From Cetobacterium somerae ATCC BAA-474 (GTDB taxonomy: Bacteria; Fusobacteriota; Fusobacteriia; Fusobacteriales; Fusobacteriaceae), in assembly GCF_000479045.1 (NCBI RefSeq), contig NZ_KI518203.1, positions 1 to 64,000 of the forward strand: a stretch of 64,000 nt of DNA, given 5' to 3'. This document shows, piece after piece, positions 17,592 through 27,211 of the stretch (position 1 is the stretch's first letter; each line of letters begins with the position of its first letter). Under the pieces are notes generated by a model. That model ran no database searches, was not told the DNA's origin, and saw nothing but the letters and a program-made list of their open reading frames with translations. The position numbers and the translations under genes were made by a program.

Positions 17592-18302
17592 TTATTTTAA
17601 GTATTCTTCTACTAATTCTTCAAAAAATAATATAGTATTTCCAAAGAAATCATTCTTTTCTAAATTTCTATCATCTAATAAATTACTATTTTTTATTACA
17701 AAACTTAATTCAGCTAACTCTTCCATACTACTATTCTTAACTCCCGTTAAAACTATTACAGGAACTTCCTTTAATTTAGCCTTTTGGCACAAATTTAAAA
17801 TTGCTGCTGTCTCTCCCGATTTTGAAACTACTATTAATACAGGTTTTTCTTCATAATCTCTTTCTACATTCTCCATATATTCTGACATCATAGAAAAATA
17901 GCCAATTACCATTAATTTATCCGATATATATTTTGCAATAGGATTTGAAAAACCCACTCCATGAACAAAAATTGGTTTATTTTTTTTTCTTTTCAAAATG
18001 TTTTTAAACTTCATTCCTTTTTGTAAAGAAAAATCCAAACAATAATTTTCTGTAACACTCTTTTTTTCTAAACTTGATTTTAAAGTTAATTCTAATCTGT
18101 AAACCATGTCTATAAATCCCTTATACCCTAATTTTTTGGATAGATTCATAACTACTGAAGTTGATGCAAAACACTCTTTTGCCACTCCTCTAACACCAAT
18201 CTCCAAAGCTTTATCTATATTATTTACTATATAACTTAATGCTAACTCTTCTGATTCTGTTAAATTATATCTTTCACCTAACTTATATATATCTATCTCC
18301 AT
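17592..18302 (-). CDS. MurR/RpiR-family transcriptional regulator
   Basis: An N-terminal helix-turn-helix (about residues 1-75: LTESEELALSYIVNNID, then GVRGVAKECFASTSVVMNLSKKLGYKG) is followed by a SIS sugar-phosphate-binding domain (VHGVGFSNPIAKYISDKL, VVSKSGETAAILNLC). Length 236 is slightly short for the family. RpiR proteins sense phosphosugars and control sugar or cell-wall amino-sugar genes, but no such operon adjoins it, so the target is unknown. It is divergent from moeA with a 102-base gap. Confidence 0.88.
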   Translation of the reverse strand: MEIDIYKLGERYNLTESEELALSYIVNNIDKALEIGVRGVAKECFASTSVVMNLSKKLGYKGFIDMVYRLELTLKSSLEKKSVTENYCLDFSLQKGMKFKNILKRKKNKPIFVHGVGFSNPIAKYISDKLMVIGYFSMMSEYMENVERDYEEKPVLIVVSKSGETAAILNLCQKAKLKEVPVIVLTGVKNSSMEELAELSFVIKNSNLLDDRNLEKNDFFGNTILFFEELVEEYLK

Positions 18303-18422
18303 ATTTTATTCCCCCAGTTTTTATTCTATTATATCATAATTTTTAAATACTTTTTTTCCATATTTTATGCTATATTATTAAAAAGAAATTATTTAATTAA
18401 ATTTATGCGAGGTGTTATTAAT

Positions 18423-19637
18423 ATGGAGCAAATTAGCTTAGAGTACGCCCTTGAAACTCTATTAAAACAAATACAACCCTTAAACACTGTTGAAGAAAAA
18501 TATATTTTAGATAGTTTAGGTTTTGTCTTAGCCGAAGATATCTTCTCCCCTTTGAACAATCCTCCATTTAATCGTTCTCCTCTAGATGGTTTTACTTTAA
18601 ATAGTAATGATAGTATAGGAGCTACTAAAGAGAATCCTGTAACTTTTAATGTTATATCTGAAGTTTTTGCAGGAGATTTCTGTAATAAAAAACTTTCTTC
18701 GAAAGAAGCTTTTAGAATAATGACTGGAGCACCTATCCCTGATGGATGTAATTGTGTTATTAAGCAAGAAGATGTAGTTTTTAATGAAGAAACTAAAGCT
18801 TTATATATTACTAAAGAACTTAAACCATTTGAAAACTTTTGCTTCTTAGGTGAAGATTTAAAGGTTAATGATCTTGTGGTAAAAAAAGGCGAAATAATTA
18901 CATATAATCATATTGGAGTATTTGCCTCTTTAGGGATTAATACTATTAAAGTTTTAAAAAAACCTAAAGTTGGAGTTTTAAGTTTAGGAAGCGAACTAAC
19001 TATGCCTGGAAAAACTCTAGAAAAAGGTAAGATTTATAATAGTAATCTTTTCACTCTTATTAGTAAATTAAAATATTTAGGAGTTGAGGGAGTCATGTAT
19101 CCTCCAATGAGTGATGACTCAACATTAGTTTCAAACTTTATATCCAAAGAACTTAAAAATATAGATCTATTGATAACTACAGGGGGTGTATCTGTTGGAA
19201 AAAAAGATATTATGCATGATGTAATAAAAGAACTTAACGCTAATAGACTTTTTTGGAAAATTAATATCCAACCTGGAACTCCTGTTTTAGCATCTGAAAA
19301 AGATGGAAAATTAATACTTTCTCTTTCTGGAAATCCTTTTGCATCTTTGGTTAATTTTGAACTTTTAGGAAGACCAATTTTATCTAAACTTAGCTCTAAT
19401 AGTATAAAAAATACATCTATTGTAGAAGCGGAAGTTAAAGGTGGATTTAATAAAAAATCTTCTAAAAGACGTTTTATTAGAGGATACTTCAAAGAGGGGT
19501 ATATATATTTAAATGATCAAAAACATTCTTCAGGAACTATATCATCTCTTATTGGAAAAAATGCTATTGTTGAAATTTTACCAGGAACACCATGTTTAAA
19601 CGAAGGAGATAAGGTTACGGTGATTTTAATTGATTAA
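18423..19637 (+). CDS. moeA: Molybdopterin molybdenumtransferase
   Basis: Inserts molybdate into adenylated molybdopterin to give the molybdenum cofactor. Family motifs are in order: PPFNRSPLDGFTL, RIMTGAPIPDGCN, ITTGGVSVGKKD and LSGNPFASLVNFE; length 404. ATG 18423 has GAGGTG eight bases upstream. The in-frame ATG at 18405 overlaps that site and was not chosen. The next gene, a mobA-mobB fusion, overlaps its stop codon, and a molybdoenzyme lies convergently downstream, so this block is a molybdenum-cofactor supply unit. Confidence 0.95.
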   Translation: MEQISLEYALETLLKQIQPLNTVEEKYILDSLGFVLAEDIFSPLNNPPFNRSPLDGFTLNSNDSIGATKENPVTFNVISEVFAGDFCNKKLSSKEAFRIMTGAPIPDGCNCVIKQEDVVFNEETKALYITKELKPFENFCFLGEDLKVNDLVVKKGEIITYNHIGVFASLGINTIKVLKKPKVGVLSLGSELTMPGKTLEKGKIYNSNLFTLISKLKYLGVEGVMYPPMSDDSTLVSNFISKELKNIDLLITTGGVSVGKKDIMHDVIKELNANRLFWKINIQPGTPVLASEKDGKLILSLSGNPFASLVNFELLGRPILSKLSSNSIKNTSIVEAEVKGGFNKKSSKRRFIRGYFKEGYIYLNDQKHSSGTISSLIGKNAIVEILPGTPCLNEGDKVTVILID

Positions 19638-20724
19638 AATTAAAGATATTAATGTTTTAATTTTAGCAGGTGGAAAAGGTAGTCGAATGAACTATTGCAA
19701 TAAGGCTTTATTGGAATATAACAACGAAACTTTTTTAAATCGACTAAACCATCTTTTTTGCGATTTTAGTAAAATTTATCTATCCTTAAATAGTGAACAG
19801 GATATTTCTACAGATAATTTTATTAGAATTGATGATGATTATAAAGAGATTGGTCCTATATCTGGTTTGTATAAGGGTATTTTAGAAAGTGACTTAGATT
19901 ATATTTTTACTGTTCCATGTGATGTTCCGAACCTAACTAAAGATTTTATCGAATATATAACTAGTTTCGTTTCACCTTATCATGACGCTTTTATAGTTAG
20001 AGATAAAGATGGATTTATTCATCCTTTACTTGGAATTTACACTAAAAAATCTCTTCCTATAATTAAAGATGCCATTGATAATGACGATTTTAAAGTTTTA
20101 AATCTAATGAATAAACTTAATATTAAATTTATTGATTTAAAATATACTATTTTTGATGATAAAAACATCTTAAAAAACATTAATACTCCAGATGATTACA
20201 ACTCCTTAATTAAAAATAAAAAAACTAATTTTTTTGCAATTTCTGGGGTTAAAAATTCTGGAAAAACAACTTTGATTACAAAACTTTTAAAAAAATTTCT
20301 AGAAAATGGTTTTAAAGTTGGAACTATAAAACATGATGGTCATGATTTTCAAATGGATAATCTTGATTCAGATACTGATAAACATATAAAATCAGGTGCA
20401 TTAGGAACACTTATTTTTTCAAAAAGTAAATATATGTTTTTAGAAAATTCTATTGAAAAAGATTTGAATTTCTACTTAGACTTCTTCAAAAATTATGATT
20501 TCATAATTCTAGAAGGCTTTAAAAATAGTTCTTATCCTAAAATAGAAGTTATTCGAAAAGAAGTGTCTAATATTAGTCAATCTAATAAAAATAATTTAAA
20601 ATTTTTAGTAAGTGATTTAGATTTTATTGAGAATGGAGAAAATTTAGATATTATAGATATTAATGACATCGATAATATTTTTGAAAAATTAATCGATATA
20701 ATAAGAAAGGATGACCTAATATAA
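19630..20724 (+). CDS. mobAB: MobA-MobB fusion, molybdenum cofactor guanylyltransferase
   Basis: Residues 1 to about 195 are MobA (LAGGKGSRMN, then NKALLEYN and TVPCDVPNL), which attaches GMP to the molybdenum cofactor. From about residue 200 it is MobB, a GTP-binding adapter with P-loop GVKNSGKT at 206-213 and GTIKHDGHDF. The start is TTG at 19630, overlapping the moeA stop by 8 bases, with GGTGA six bases upstream; no closer ATG fits the MobA N-terminus. The fusion implies that the bis-MGD form used by the nearby nitrate-reductase-type enzyme is made here. Confidence 0.93.
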   Translation: MIKIKDINVLILAGGKGSRMNYCNKALLEYNNETFLNRLNHLFCDFSKIYLSLNSEQDISTDNFIRIDDDYKEIGPISGLYKGILESDLDYIFTVPCDVPNLTKDFIEYITSFVSPYHDAFIVRDKDGFIHPLLGIYTKKSLPIIKDAIDNDDFKVLNLMNKLNIKFIDLKYTIFDDKNILKNINTPDDYNSLIKNKKTNFFAISGVKNSGKTTLITKLLKKFLENGFKVGTIKHDGHDFQMDNLDSDTDKHIKSGALGTLIFSKSKYMFLENSIEKDLNFYLDFFKNYDFIILEGFKNSSYPKIEVIRKEVSNISQSNKNNLKFLVSDLDFIENGENLDIIDINDIDNIFEKLIDIIRKDDLI

Positions 20725-20737
20725 TTTAGGTCATCCT
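20708..20737. terminator. Terminator between mobAB and the TDT channel gene
   Basis: A 12-bp stem, AGGATGACCTAA with its complement and a six-base loop, overlapping the mobAB stop codon and followed by CTCTTTTAA. It can serve both convergent operons. Confidence 0.85.
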
Positions 20738-20740
20738 CTT

Positions 20741-21664
20741 TTAATCTTTCTTAAAAAAATAAAATTCTGAAAATCTATAAATTGTATATAAAACAGAGAT
20801 TGTTGTTATAATAATTTCAATCCAAGCTATAAAAGAAAAACTGGGGTATAACTTACCAAATCTAGTTGCTGCAGTGACACTTATCGTTAGAGGGAATGTA
20901 AAAGCTGCAAATGTTGGTGCAAAAGGTAGTGTTTTAGCTCGAAGAACTCCTATCCATGCTGTAAACGTTCCTGTGAAAGCTGCTATTGCTAATAAACAGG
21001 CAACCGTTTGATTAACTTCAAATATTCCACTTAAATATCCAGCTAATAAAAGATTTACCGGAGCAGCCACAACAGGAATAGTAATTTTATATTTATTTTC
21101 AAATCCTAATCTTATTCCACGTATGATTATAATTGGTAACAATGCTATCACTGAAATAAGTCCTATCCACCAAAATGATTTAGCCCAAGGATCAAACCCC
21201 ATATTTTTAGCAGTTACAGCTACTGTTATTATTCCTCCGTAAGTTACAAACCATCCAAAATGAAACTCTAAAAGTTTTCCTAACTTAATTCTATAATATG
21301 TAAATGTAAACCAAATAATAAGATGAACTAAAGAAGCTATGAACCAAATTAATCTTCCTATTTCTGGATTATATCTATATACATATGTTGAAATTATCAA
21401 AATTGCCATATCTAACGAAGTGACAACAGCTCCTCTCATAGTATCTTGTATATCATCTAAAAATGAACTATAACAAAATATAATTTTTGAAATATAAGTA
21501 ATAACTAAAACTAAAGAGATTAAAATTGTACCTAAAAATATAGATTCTCCATACTTATAACCTAACCCCTCCCATGCTGAACCTAAACCAACTATACCTA
21601 GTCCTAAAGCTGAGGCTCCTGAAGGATACTTTTTTAATTTTTCTATTAAACTATTTTCTGCCAT
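20741..21664 (-). CDS. TDT/SLAC1-TehA-family anion channel or carrier
   Basis: A 307-residue membrane protein with about ten hydrophobic segments, matching the tellurite-resistance/dicarboxylate (TDT) family (PSGASALGLGIVGLGSAWE, FHFGWFVTYGGI, then FAPTFAAFTFPLTISVTA). Family members pass anions such as nitrate, sulfite, malate or tellurite. It follows the molybdoenzyme gene by 13 bases on the same strand, so nitrate uptake or nitrite release is a reasonable guess from context. GGAGG precedes the ATG. Confidence 0.8.
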   Translation of the reverse strand: MAENSLIEKLKKYPSGASALGLGIVGLGSAWEGLGYKYGESIFLGTILISLVLVITYISKIIFCYSSFLDDIQDTMRGAVVTSLDMAILIISTYVYRYNPEIGRLIWFIASLVHLIIWFTFTYYRIKLGKLLEFHFGWFVTYGGIITVAVTAKNMGFDPWAKSFWWIGLISVIALLPIIIIRGIRLGFENKYKITIPVVAAPVNLLLAGYLSGIFEVNQTVACLLAIAAFTGTFTAWIGVLRAKTLPFAPTFAAFTFPLTISVTAATRFGKLYPSFSFIAWIEIIITTISVLYTIYRFSEFYFFKKD

Positions 21665-21677
21665 AAAGCCTCCTAAT

Positions 21678-23753
21678 TTAAATTTTCTTTATAGATACTG
21701 TTGCATATTTATAAGATGGCTCTTTTGAATACGGATCATACAGAGAATCTGTTAGTCTATTTGCCACATTATAGTGCATAGATATAAAAACTTGTCCTGC
21801 TACTACTTCATCACTTACTTTAACTTTTATATTGCAATTTCCATTTTTAGATGATACTAAAACTAAATCTTCATCCTTTACTTTCAAATTATCTGCATCT
21901 TGCTGACTTATTAGTAAATAGTCCTCCTTTGGGTATGTATGTTGTACTATTGGCATATTCCTTGTTCTTGTTAATGTATGCCAAAGACCTACTCCTCCTC
22001 TTCCTGTAATTAAATAAAACGGATACTGCTCATTTGGAAGCTCTGGATATTCTTGTGGGGTTTCAAATATAAATTTTCCTTTTTTATTTTCTGTATAAAA
22101 ATTATAATCTTCAAATAATATTCTATAATCATTTTCTAAATTTTCTTTATATCTTAAAGGCCATTGAACTCCATTACTATTTTTTAAATTGTCATATTCA
22201 ACTCCTGTTATATCACAAGGCATCCCTTCAGATATAGCCTTCATCAAATTAAAAGCATCTTTAGGAGTCTTCCATTTATCTAATTTTAATTTGTCATTTA
22301 ACCCTAAAGCTTTTCCAATTTCTAGTATTATTTCGTAATCGCTTTTTATTCCTTCAGGAGGTTCAACCACTTTTTGAACTGCCCCAAGTCTTCTCTCAGT
22401 ATTTATAAAAGTTCCTTCTTTTTCTAGAGATGTCGCTGTCGGTAAAAATAAATCTGCCTCTTTTGCTGTTTCTGTATCATAATATATGTCTTGTACTACT
22501 AGGAAATCAATTTTTGAATTAAAATTTTCCATAAGTGTATTGTGTGGATAAGATACCATTGGATTAGTTGCTATTATCCAAAGTCCCTTAATATCTTTTG
22601 TTTCTACCTTTTCAATAATTTCATTAAATGCTAATGTTGCTCTTGTTGGAATTATCTCATCTTGTATTTCTAAAATATCTCTTATTATTTTTCTATCATT
22701 TTCTGAATTAAATTTCCTTCCAGCAAAAAGACAAGTTTCTGCACTATAAAGTCTAGAACCCATAGCATTACATTGCCCAGTTAAGGAGTTGGGCCCACAC
22801 CCTTCTTTTCCAATAGCTTTTATTAAAAAACAAATATTTATTATTGCTTCTGCTGTTCTTGTAGCCTCATAACTTTGATTTACACCCATCGTCCACCAAA
22901 ACGACACCTTTTTTTTATTATGTATTTTTTCTGCTAATTCTATTAATACATTATCTTTTATTCCACAACTATCTTCTAATTTATCTAAAGTATATTCTGA
23001 TACAAATTTTTTAAACTCATCAAAATTCTCTATTTTATTTCTCACAAATTCTATATCTATGTAGTTTTTTTCAATTAAATAGTTAGCTAAAGTATAAAGT
23101 AAACATAAATCTCCTTTTAATTTTACAGGTATCCACATGTTAGCCATTTTTGCTGTTTCTGTTTTTCTAGGATCAATCACTATTATTTCTGCATCTTTAT
23201 TCTCTTTTCTTAATCTCCACCATGGAACTGGATGACTAATAGCTGGATTTGCTCCTATAAAAATAGCTAACTCTGTTGTCATTAAATCATTCCAAGAATA
23301 TGAAGGAGCATCAAATCCAAAAGATTGATTATAAGAAACTGCTGCTGTTGCCATACATAGTCTTGTGTTTCCATCTCCTTCCATTCCTAATCCAAATCTT
23401 CCTATATAACCTAAAATTGCCATCTCTTCTAAAGGTATCTGACCTGTACTTAAAAAAGCTAAAGATCCTCTTCCATATTTATTATTTATATCAATAAATT
23501 TTTCTGCAATAATTTCATATGCTTTTTCCCAAGAAATCGGATTCATTTTTCCTTCTTCATCCCTCAATAATGGCGAATTGATTCTATGTTCCATTGAATT
23601 TTGATAAGCTATGTTTCTTCCTTTTATACAAGCTAAACCTTTATTAACTGGATGTATTATTACCGGTTTGCAAGACAATATATTATTATTTTCCACTTCA
23701 AACTCTAAATTACATCCAGTAGCACAAAAACTACATGTTGTTTGTATACTCAT
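21678..23753 (-). CDS. Cytoplasmic molybdopterin oxidoreductase, nitrate-reductase type
   Basis: A bis-MGD enzyme of the NarB/NasA/NapA group, 691 residues. The N-terminal [4Fe-4S] site is Cys7, Cys10, Cys14 and Cys42. The metal ligand is expected to be Cys133 in RLCMATAAVS; the Cys-Met pair is typical of nitrate reductases, while formate dehydrogenases have Cys/Sec-His. There is no Tat signal, so it is cytoplasmic. The C-terminal MGD domain has ITGRGGVGLWHTLTRTRN. No electron-transfer subunit is adjacent. The downstream TDT channel and the convergent moeA-mobAB support a working molybdoenzyme. Another oxyanion reductase remains possible. Confidence 0.85.
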   Translation of the reverse strand: MSIQTTCSFCATGCNLEFEVENNNILSCKPVIIHPVNKGLACIKGRNIAYQNSMEHRINSPLLRDEEGKMNPISWEKAYEIIAEKFIDINNKYGRGSLAFLSTGQIPLEEMAILGYIGRFGLGMEGDGNTRLCMATAAVSYNQSFGFDAPSYSWNDLMTTELAIFIGANPAISHPVPWWRLRKENKDAEIIVIDPRKTETAKMANMWIPVKLKGDLCLLYTLANYLIEKNYIDIEFVRNKIENFDEFKKFVSEYTLDKLEDSCGIKDNVLIELAEKIHNKKKVSFWWTMGVNQSYEATRTAEAIINICFLIKAIGKEGCGPNSLTGQCNAMGSRLYSAETCLFAGRKFNSENDRKIIRDILEIQDEIIPTRATLAFNEIIEKVETKDIKGLWIIATNPMVSYPHNTLMENFNSKIDFLVVQDIYYDTETAKEADLFLPTATSLEKEGTFINTERRLGAVQKVVEPPEGIKSDYEIILEIGKALGLNDKLKLDKWKTPKDAFNLMKAISEGMPCDITGVEYDNLKNSNGVQWPLRYKENLENDYRILFEDYNFYTENKKGKFIFETPQEYPELPNEQYPFYLITGRGGVGLWHTLTRTRNMPIVQHTYPKEDYLLISQQDADNLKVKDEDLVLVSSKNGNCNIKVKVSDEVVAGQVFISMHYNVANRLTDSLYDPYSKEPSYKYATVSIKKI

Positions 23754-23886
23754 TCCTTTACCTCCACTTTTATTTATATTTTTTTATTCTTTTTTTTATT
23801 TTTTTTCCTTTAATTTAAATTTATAGAAGGAGAGTAGAAGATTATTTTGTAAAATAGTTTTAAATATATAAGGAGAGTGAGGTATT

Positions 23887-24819
23887 ATGATAAAAATTTT
23901 CAATTTTAAAATATTCACAGTTTTTTTTCTACTCACATTATTTTCATTTTCTAAATCAGCAATTATTGAAAAAGAACTTTTATATGATAAGTATACTTTA
24001 CCTGATACCTATATAATAAAAATAGGTGATAATTATACTCAACATAGAAGTTACGATTGGACAAAAATATCTAATATATTGGATAATATAGATAATTTTA
24101 CTCATGATCAATATAATTTAGGATCTTTAAAAAATTATAAAAATGCAAATGGAAAACCTGGAGCAGCTATAAAAATGAAATCTCCTCCAGAATCTGATAT
24201 ATACGGTGTCCGAAGAAATCAAGGAATTCCCCTATATTCTGAAAGTAATTTAAATCAACCTGAAAGATATGCTTGGGATGGTAGTTTAGTAAAAATTTTA
24301 TCACGAAATGGAAATTTTTCTAAAGTTCAAGTGAAAGATATTGACGGTACCTGGTATATTCCAAATAGATATATCGAGACCCTTTCAACTAAAAGATTTG
24401 ATAAAATAATTATCATAAACCGAAGTTTCCAGAATGTTGTTACTCTTGAAAGAGTGGGTGGCATTTGGAAAATAAGAAGTAAAAATCCTATCACTACTGG
24501 CAAAGATAAGCTACCCTATAGTTATGCTACTCCATTAGGAGTTTTTGTAACTCAAAACAAATTAAAAAGAATGGATTATATGAAATTTGGAAATGAATCT
24601 GAACCTGGTGGTTATTCCCCTTATGCTACACGATTCTCTGGTGGTGGCTATTTTCATGGATTTCCTGTAGACCTTCCAAGAACGAGTATTATTGAATACA
24701 GCAATTCTTTGGGGTCTCTTCCTATTTCACACATGTGTGTTAGGTCTTCCGCTTCTCATGCTCAATTTGTATATAATTGGGCTGAAGTTGATAAGTCTTT
24801 ATTCATAGTTATTGATTAA
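23887..24819 (+). CDS. Exported L,D-transpeptidase (YkuD-type) with SH3-like domain
   Basis: A probable peptidoglycan L,D-transpeptidase, 310 residues. A signal peptide spans about residues 1-24. The middle part (GVRRNQGIPLYSES, then LVKILSRNGNFSKVQV and GTWYIPNRY) looks like a bacterial SH3 wall-binding domain. The C-terminal catalytic domain has His257 (YFHGF) and SHMCVR with nucleophile Cys284. The usual motif is SHGCVR, so the conserved Gly is Met283 here. The role may be 3-3 crosslinking or lipoprotein tethering. It is monocistronic, with a strong terminator. Confidence 0.82.
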   Translation: MIKIFNFKIFTVFFLLTLFSFSKSAIIEKELLYDKYTLPDTYIIKIGDNYTQHRSYDWTKISNILDNIDNFTHDQYNLGSLKNYKNANGKPGAAIKMKSPPESDIYGVRRNQGIPLYSESNLNQPERYAWDGSLVKILSRNGNFSKVQVKDIDGTWYIPNRYIETLSTKRFDKIIIINRSFQNVVTLERVGGIWKIRSKNPITTGKDKLPYSYATPLGVFVTQNKLKRMDYMKFGNESEPGGYSPYATRFSGGGYFHGFPVDLPRTSIIEYSNSLGSLPISHMCVRSSASHAQFVYNWAEVDKSLFIVID

Positions 24820-24826
24820 ACCATAT

Positions 24827-24856
24827 AAAAAGGGAACTTTTTTAAGTTCCCTTTTT
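24827..24856. terminator. Bidirectional terminator after the L,D-transpeptidase gene
   Basis: AAAAAGGGAACTT and AAGTTCCCTTTTT form a 13-bp stem with a TTTT loop, touching the stop codon of the convergent gene. Confidence 0.92.
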
Positions 24857-26543
24857 ATACTAATGTTCCATAATAATCTATAAATGTATACTGTTCCCAT
24901 TTTCCTTTTACAACGTTTAAGACTCTACTATTGTTGTACTGAATTAAAATCTCTCTATTTTTTATTAATTTCTCTATATCCTCTTTAAATTTTTTATTTA
25001 TTTCTTCTAGAGTTTTTATATTTAAAAACTTTATATACTCTTTAAGTCGATAGATAGTTTCATAATTTTGTGTTCCTCCATAATCTTTTAAGGACCAATA
25101 GCTTTCTAACTCCTTATCTAAATTATAATCTAGCTTTATATTTTTACTTAGAGTAAAATCTCCTATTTTATATTCCTCTTTATTCACTATATTTTTTTCT
25201 ATAAACTCTCTTAAGTTATCTAATCCTCCATACCTTGTATAATAAAGATAACTCTGACTTATTTTTAAATATTGCTTATTTCTATTTTTTTCAAGTTCAT
25301 TCTCTTGAAACATAATAAAAATAGGCAGATATATATCCAAAATATAGCTATAAATAAGTTCTTTTTTCGTTAATAATTTATCCTCTTTTTTTCTATAATA
25401 TCTAGAATATCTTATGCAATCTTCAACTATCTCTTCTAAATTTAATCCATCTAAAGTTAAACTTAATTGTTTTGATTTTAATATAATCTCTTCCTTGTAG
25501 AAATTATATACTTGCTCAAACCATCTTTGCATCCCTATAATAAACCCTGGGATATCATTCACTAGATTAAATAGAGCAATTTCTCCTATTATTAATGTTT
25601 CTCTTCTAAACTGCTTTTTAGAATATTCTCTAATAGCTTTTATTTTTCCCTTTGTATCATCTGTATAAAATATAATTTTATCAATATAATAAAGCTTTCT
25701 AAAGTCATCTATTAAAAAACTATCTAAACTAATATCTGTTTTTAAATCTTTTAATAATAAAATTTTATTTCTATTTAAATAATCAATTAATGTATTTGTA
25801 TAACCTCTTTGATATTTATTTCCTAATCTATAAGTATTTTTATATTTTAAATATTCTACAAAAATATCTCCATTATTTTCATTTTCTAAATTTTTAAAAT
25901 TAGAAATTAATATACTTACAATTGGAGTAAAAACTCTTTGATACCATACAATTGCTTTCTCAAAATTTTCCTCTCCCAAAAAGTAAAGATTTAAAAATTT
26001 CCTAACTTCCTCTCTTAGCTCTTTATAATTCTCCACTTTTGAACATTCTATATTACTTAAACCACTTTCTTTTTCAAAACTAAATCTTTCTCTTGAGAGT
26101 TTATCAATTTCTTCATTATTTTGAGAGAAAAACTCATAGACTTCTGCTTCTATTGAATGAAAATTTAAATTTTTAGCTACAGAAATTCTATGATTTCCAT
26201 CATATACATAATATTCCTCTCTAACTTTATATAAAATAACTGGTGGTAAACTTCCACTTTCTAAATATTTTATATAAACTGAACTCCACCTACCTTTAGA
26301 CTCTTCTCTTAATGGATTAAAATCTTTATCAAAATCCTGTGCTTTTTCAACAGTTCCAACAATTTTTACAACGGGAACTTCTTTTACACCTAAATAAATT
26401 TTATTAGAAAGTTGATTCTCTTTTTCTACTACACTAAATTCCTTTATTTTTCTATTTTCTCTATCAAAAAAATTAAATCTAGTTTTTCTCAAAGCCTTTT
26501 TAAAGGCTATTTCAGCTTCTTCTTTATCTATATCAAATTTCAT
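24855..26543 (-). CDS. Protein with ParB-like N-terminal domain, function unknown
   Basis: 562 residues. Around 50-150 there is a ParB/Srx-like fold signature: VKEVPVVKIVGTVEK, then SGSLPPVILYKV and YYVYDGNHRISVAKNLNF, where GNHR matches the nucleotide-binding GxHR motif. The remaining 400 residues are charged and mostly helical, with no motif I recognise and no helix-turn-helix, so it is not a chromosome-partition ParB. It starts eight bases after the phosphoesterase gene with an AGGAGG site, so the two are coexpressed and may act together on nucleotides or nucleic acid. Confidence 0.55.
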   Translation of the reverse strand: MKFDIDKEEAEIAFKKALRKTRFNFFDRENRKIKEFSVVEKENQLSNKIYLGVKEVPVVKIVGTVEKAQDFDKDFNPLREESKGRWSSVYIKYLESGSLPPVILYKVREEYYVYDGNHRISVAKNLNFHSIEAEVYEFFSQNNEEIDKLSRERFSFEKESGLSNIECSKVENYKELREEVRKFLNLYFLGEENFEKAIVWYQRVFTPIVSILISNFKNLENENNGDIFVEYLKYKNTYRLGNKYQRGYTNTLIDYLNRNKILLLKDLKTDISLDSFLIDDFRKLYYIDKIIFYTDDTKGKIKAIREYSKKQFRRETLIIGEIALFNLVNDIPGFIIGMQRWFEQVYNFYKEEIILKSKQLSLTLDGLNLEEIVEDCIRYSRYYRKKEDKLLTKKELIYSYILDIYLPIFIMFQENELEKNRNKQYLKISQSYLYYTRYGGLDNLREFIEKNIVNKEEYKIGDFTLSKNIKLDYNLDKELESYWSLKDYGGTQNYETIYRLKEYIKFLNIKTLEEINKKFKEDIEKLIKNREILIQYNNSRVLNVVKGKWEQYTFIDYYGTLV

Positions 26544-26551
26544 TTTTCCTC

Positions 26552-27148
26552 CTAGGAGAAATCCAAATCTAAGACCTTATATCCAAATACATTTATTATT
26601 CTTGTATTTTCAAATTGGCCCTCTTGAATCTCATGGTGACTTTTTAAATGGATATGTCCATGTAACCAATATTTTGGCTTTAAAAGATCAATTGCTTTTC
26701 TATAACTATTAAAACCTTTATGTATTGGATCATCACCTTCGTTTATCCCCCCAATAGGTGAATGACTAATAACTAAATCAACTGTTTTAAACATTGTTTT
26801 AACATAACTTTTCATAACCATAAAAAAAACATCTTTTTCGCTATATTGATGTGCTCCCATTGAATATCTTTGACTTCCATCAAATCCAACAATTTTTATT
26901 CCTTTTACCGTACAATTTTCTCCTCCATCTATATTTTTACAAAAACTTATATCGTGATCCCCTGCGTATATATGGTTTCCATTAACATAAACTAGCTCTT
27001 TGTTTAAAACAGTAAAAAGGTAATCTAAATATTTGTTACTAACATCTCCACAAGATATTATTAATTCTATATCTTTAAACATCTCTTTTAAAATTTCAGG
27101 AGAATATCTCTCCAACGTTGCTTCATCACTAACTGCAAGTATCTTCAT
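26552..27148 (-). CDS. Calcineurin-like metallophosphoesterase
   Basis: A 198-residue cytoplasmic phosphoesterase. Metal-site motifs in order are SDE (Asp8), CGD (Asp35), GNH (57-59), ISHSP (128-131) and HGHIH (163-167). The first motif is normally DxH; here His is replaced, as in several bacterial subfamilies. It is the first gene of a two-gene operon with the ParB-like gene. The substrate (phosphodiester, nucleotide or protein) cannot be told from sequence. Confidence 0.85.
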   Translation of the reverse strand: MKILAVSDEATLERYSPEILKEMFKDIELIISCGDVSNKYLDYLFTVLNKELVYVNGNHIYAGDHDISFCKNIDGGENCTVKGIKIVGFDGSQRYSMGAHQYSEKDVFFMVMKSYVKTMFKTVDLVISHSPIGGINEGDDPIHKGFNSYRKAIDLLKPKYWLHGHIHLKSHHEIQEGQFENTRIINVFGYKVLDLDFS

Positions 27149-27174
27149 TTTTCAACTCCTAATTTTTAATAGAC

Positions 27175-27204
27175 AAAAACTACCATAAATATATGGTAGT
27201 TTTT
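27175..27204 (-). terminator. Terminator of the malE-glgP operon
   Basis: AAAAACTACCATA and its complement form a 13-bp stem with loop AATA, followed on the minus strand by T-rich sequence. It lies eight bases after the glgP stop codon and before the phosphoesterase gene. Confidence 0.85.
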
Positions 27205-27211
27205 ATTTATA

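Noticed and set aside
19034..19492. A 152-codon open frame antisense to moeA
   Set aside because: It lies wholly inside a well-conserved gene, has no domain or ribosome site, and is explained by the codon bias of moeA.
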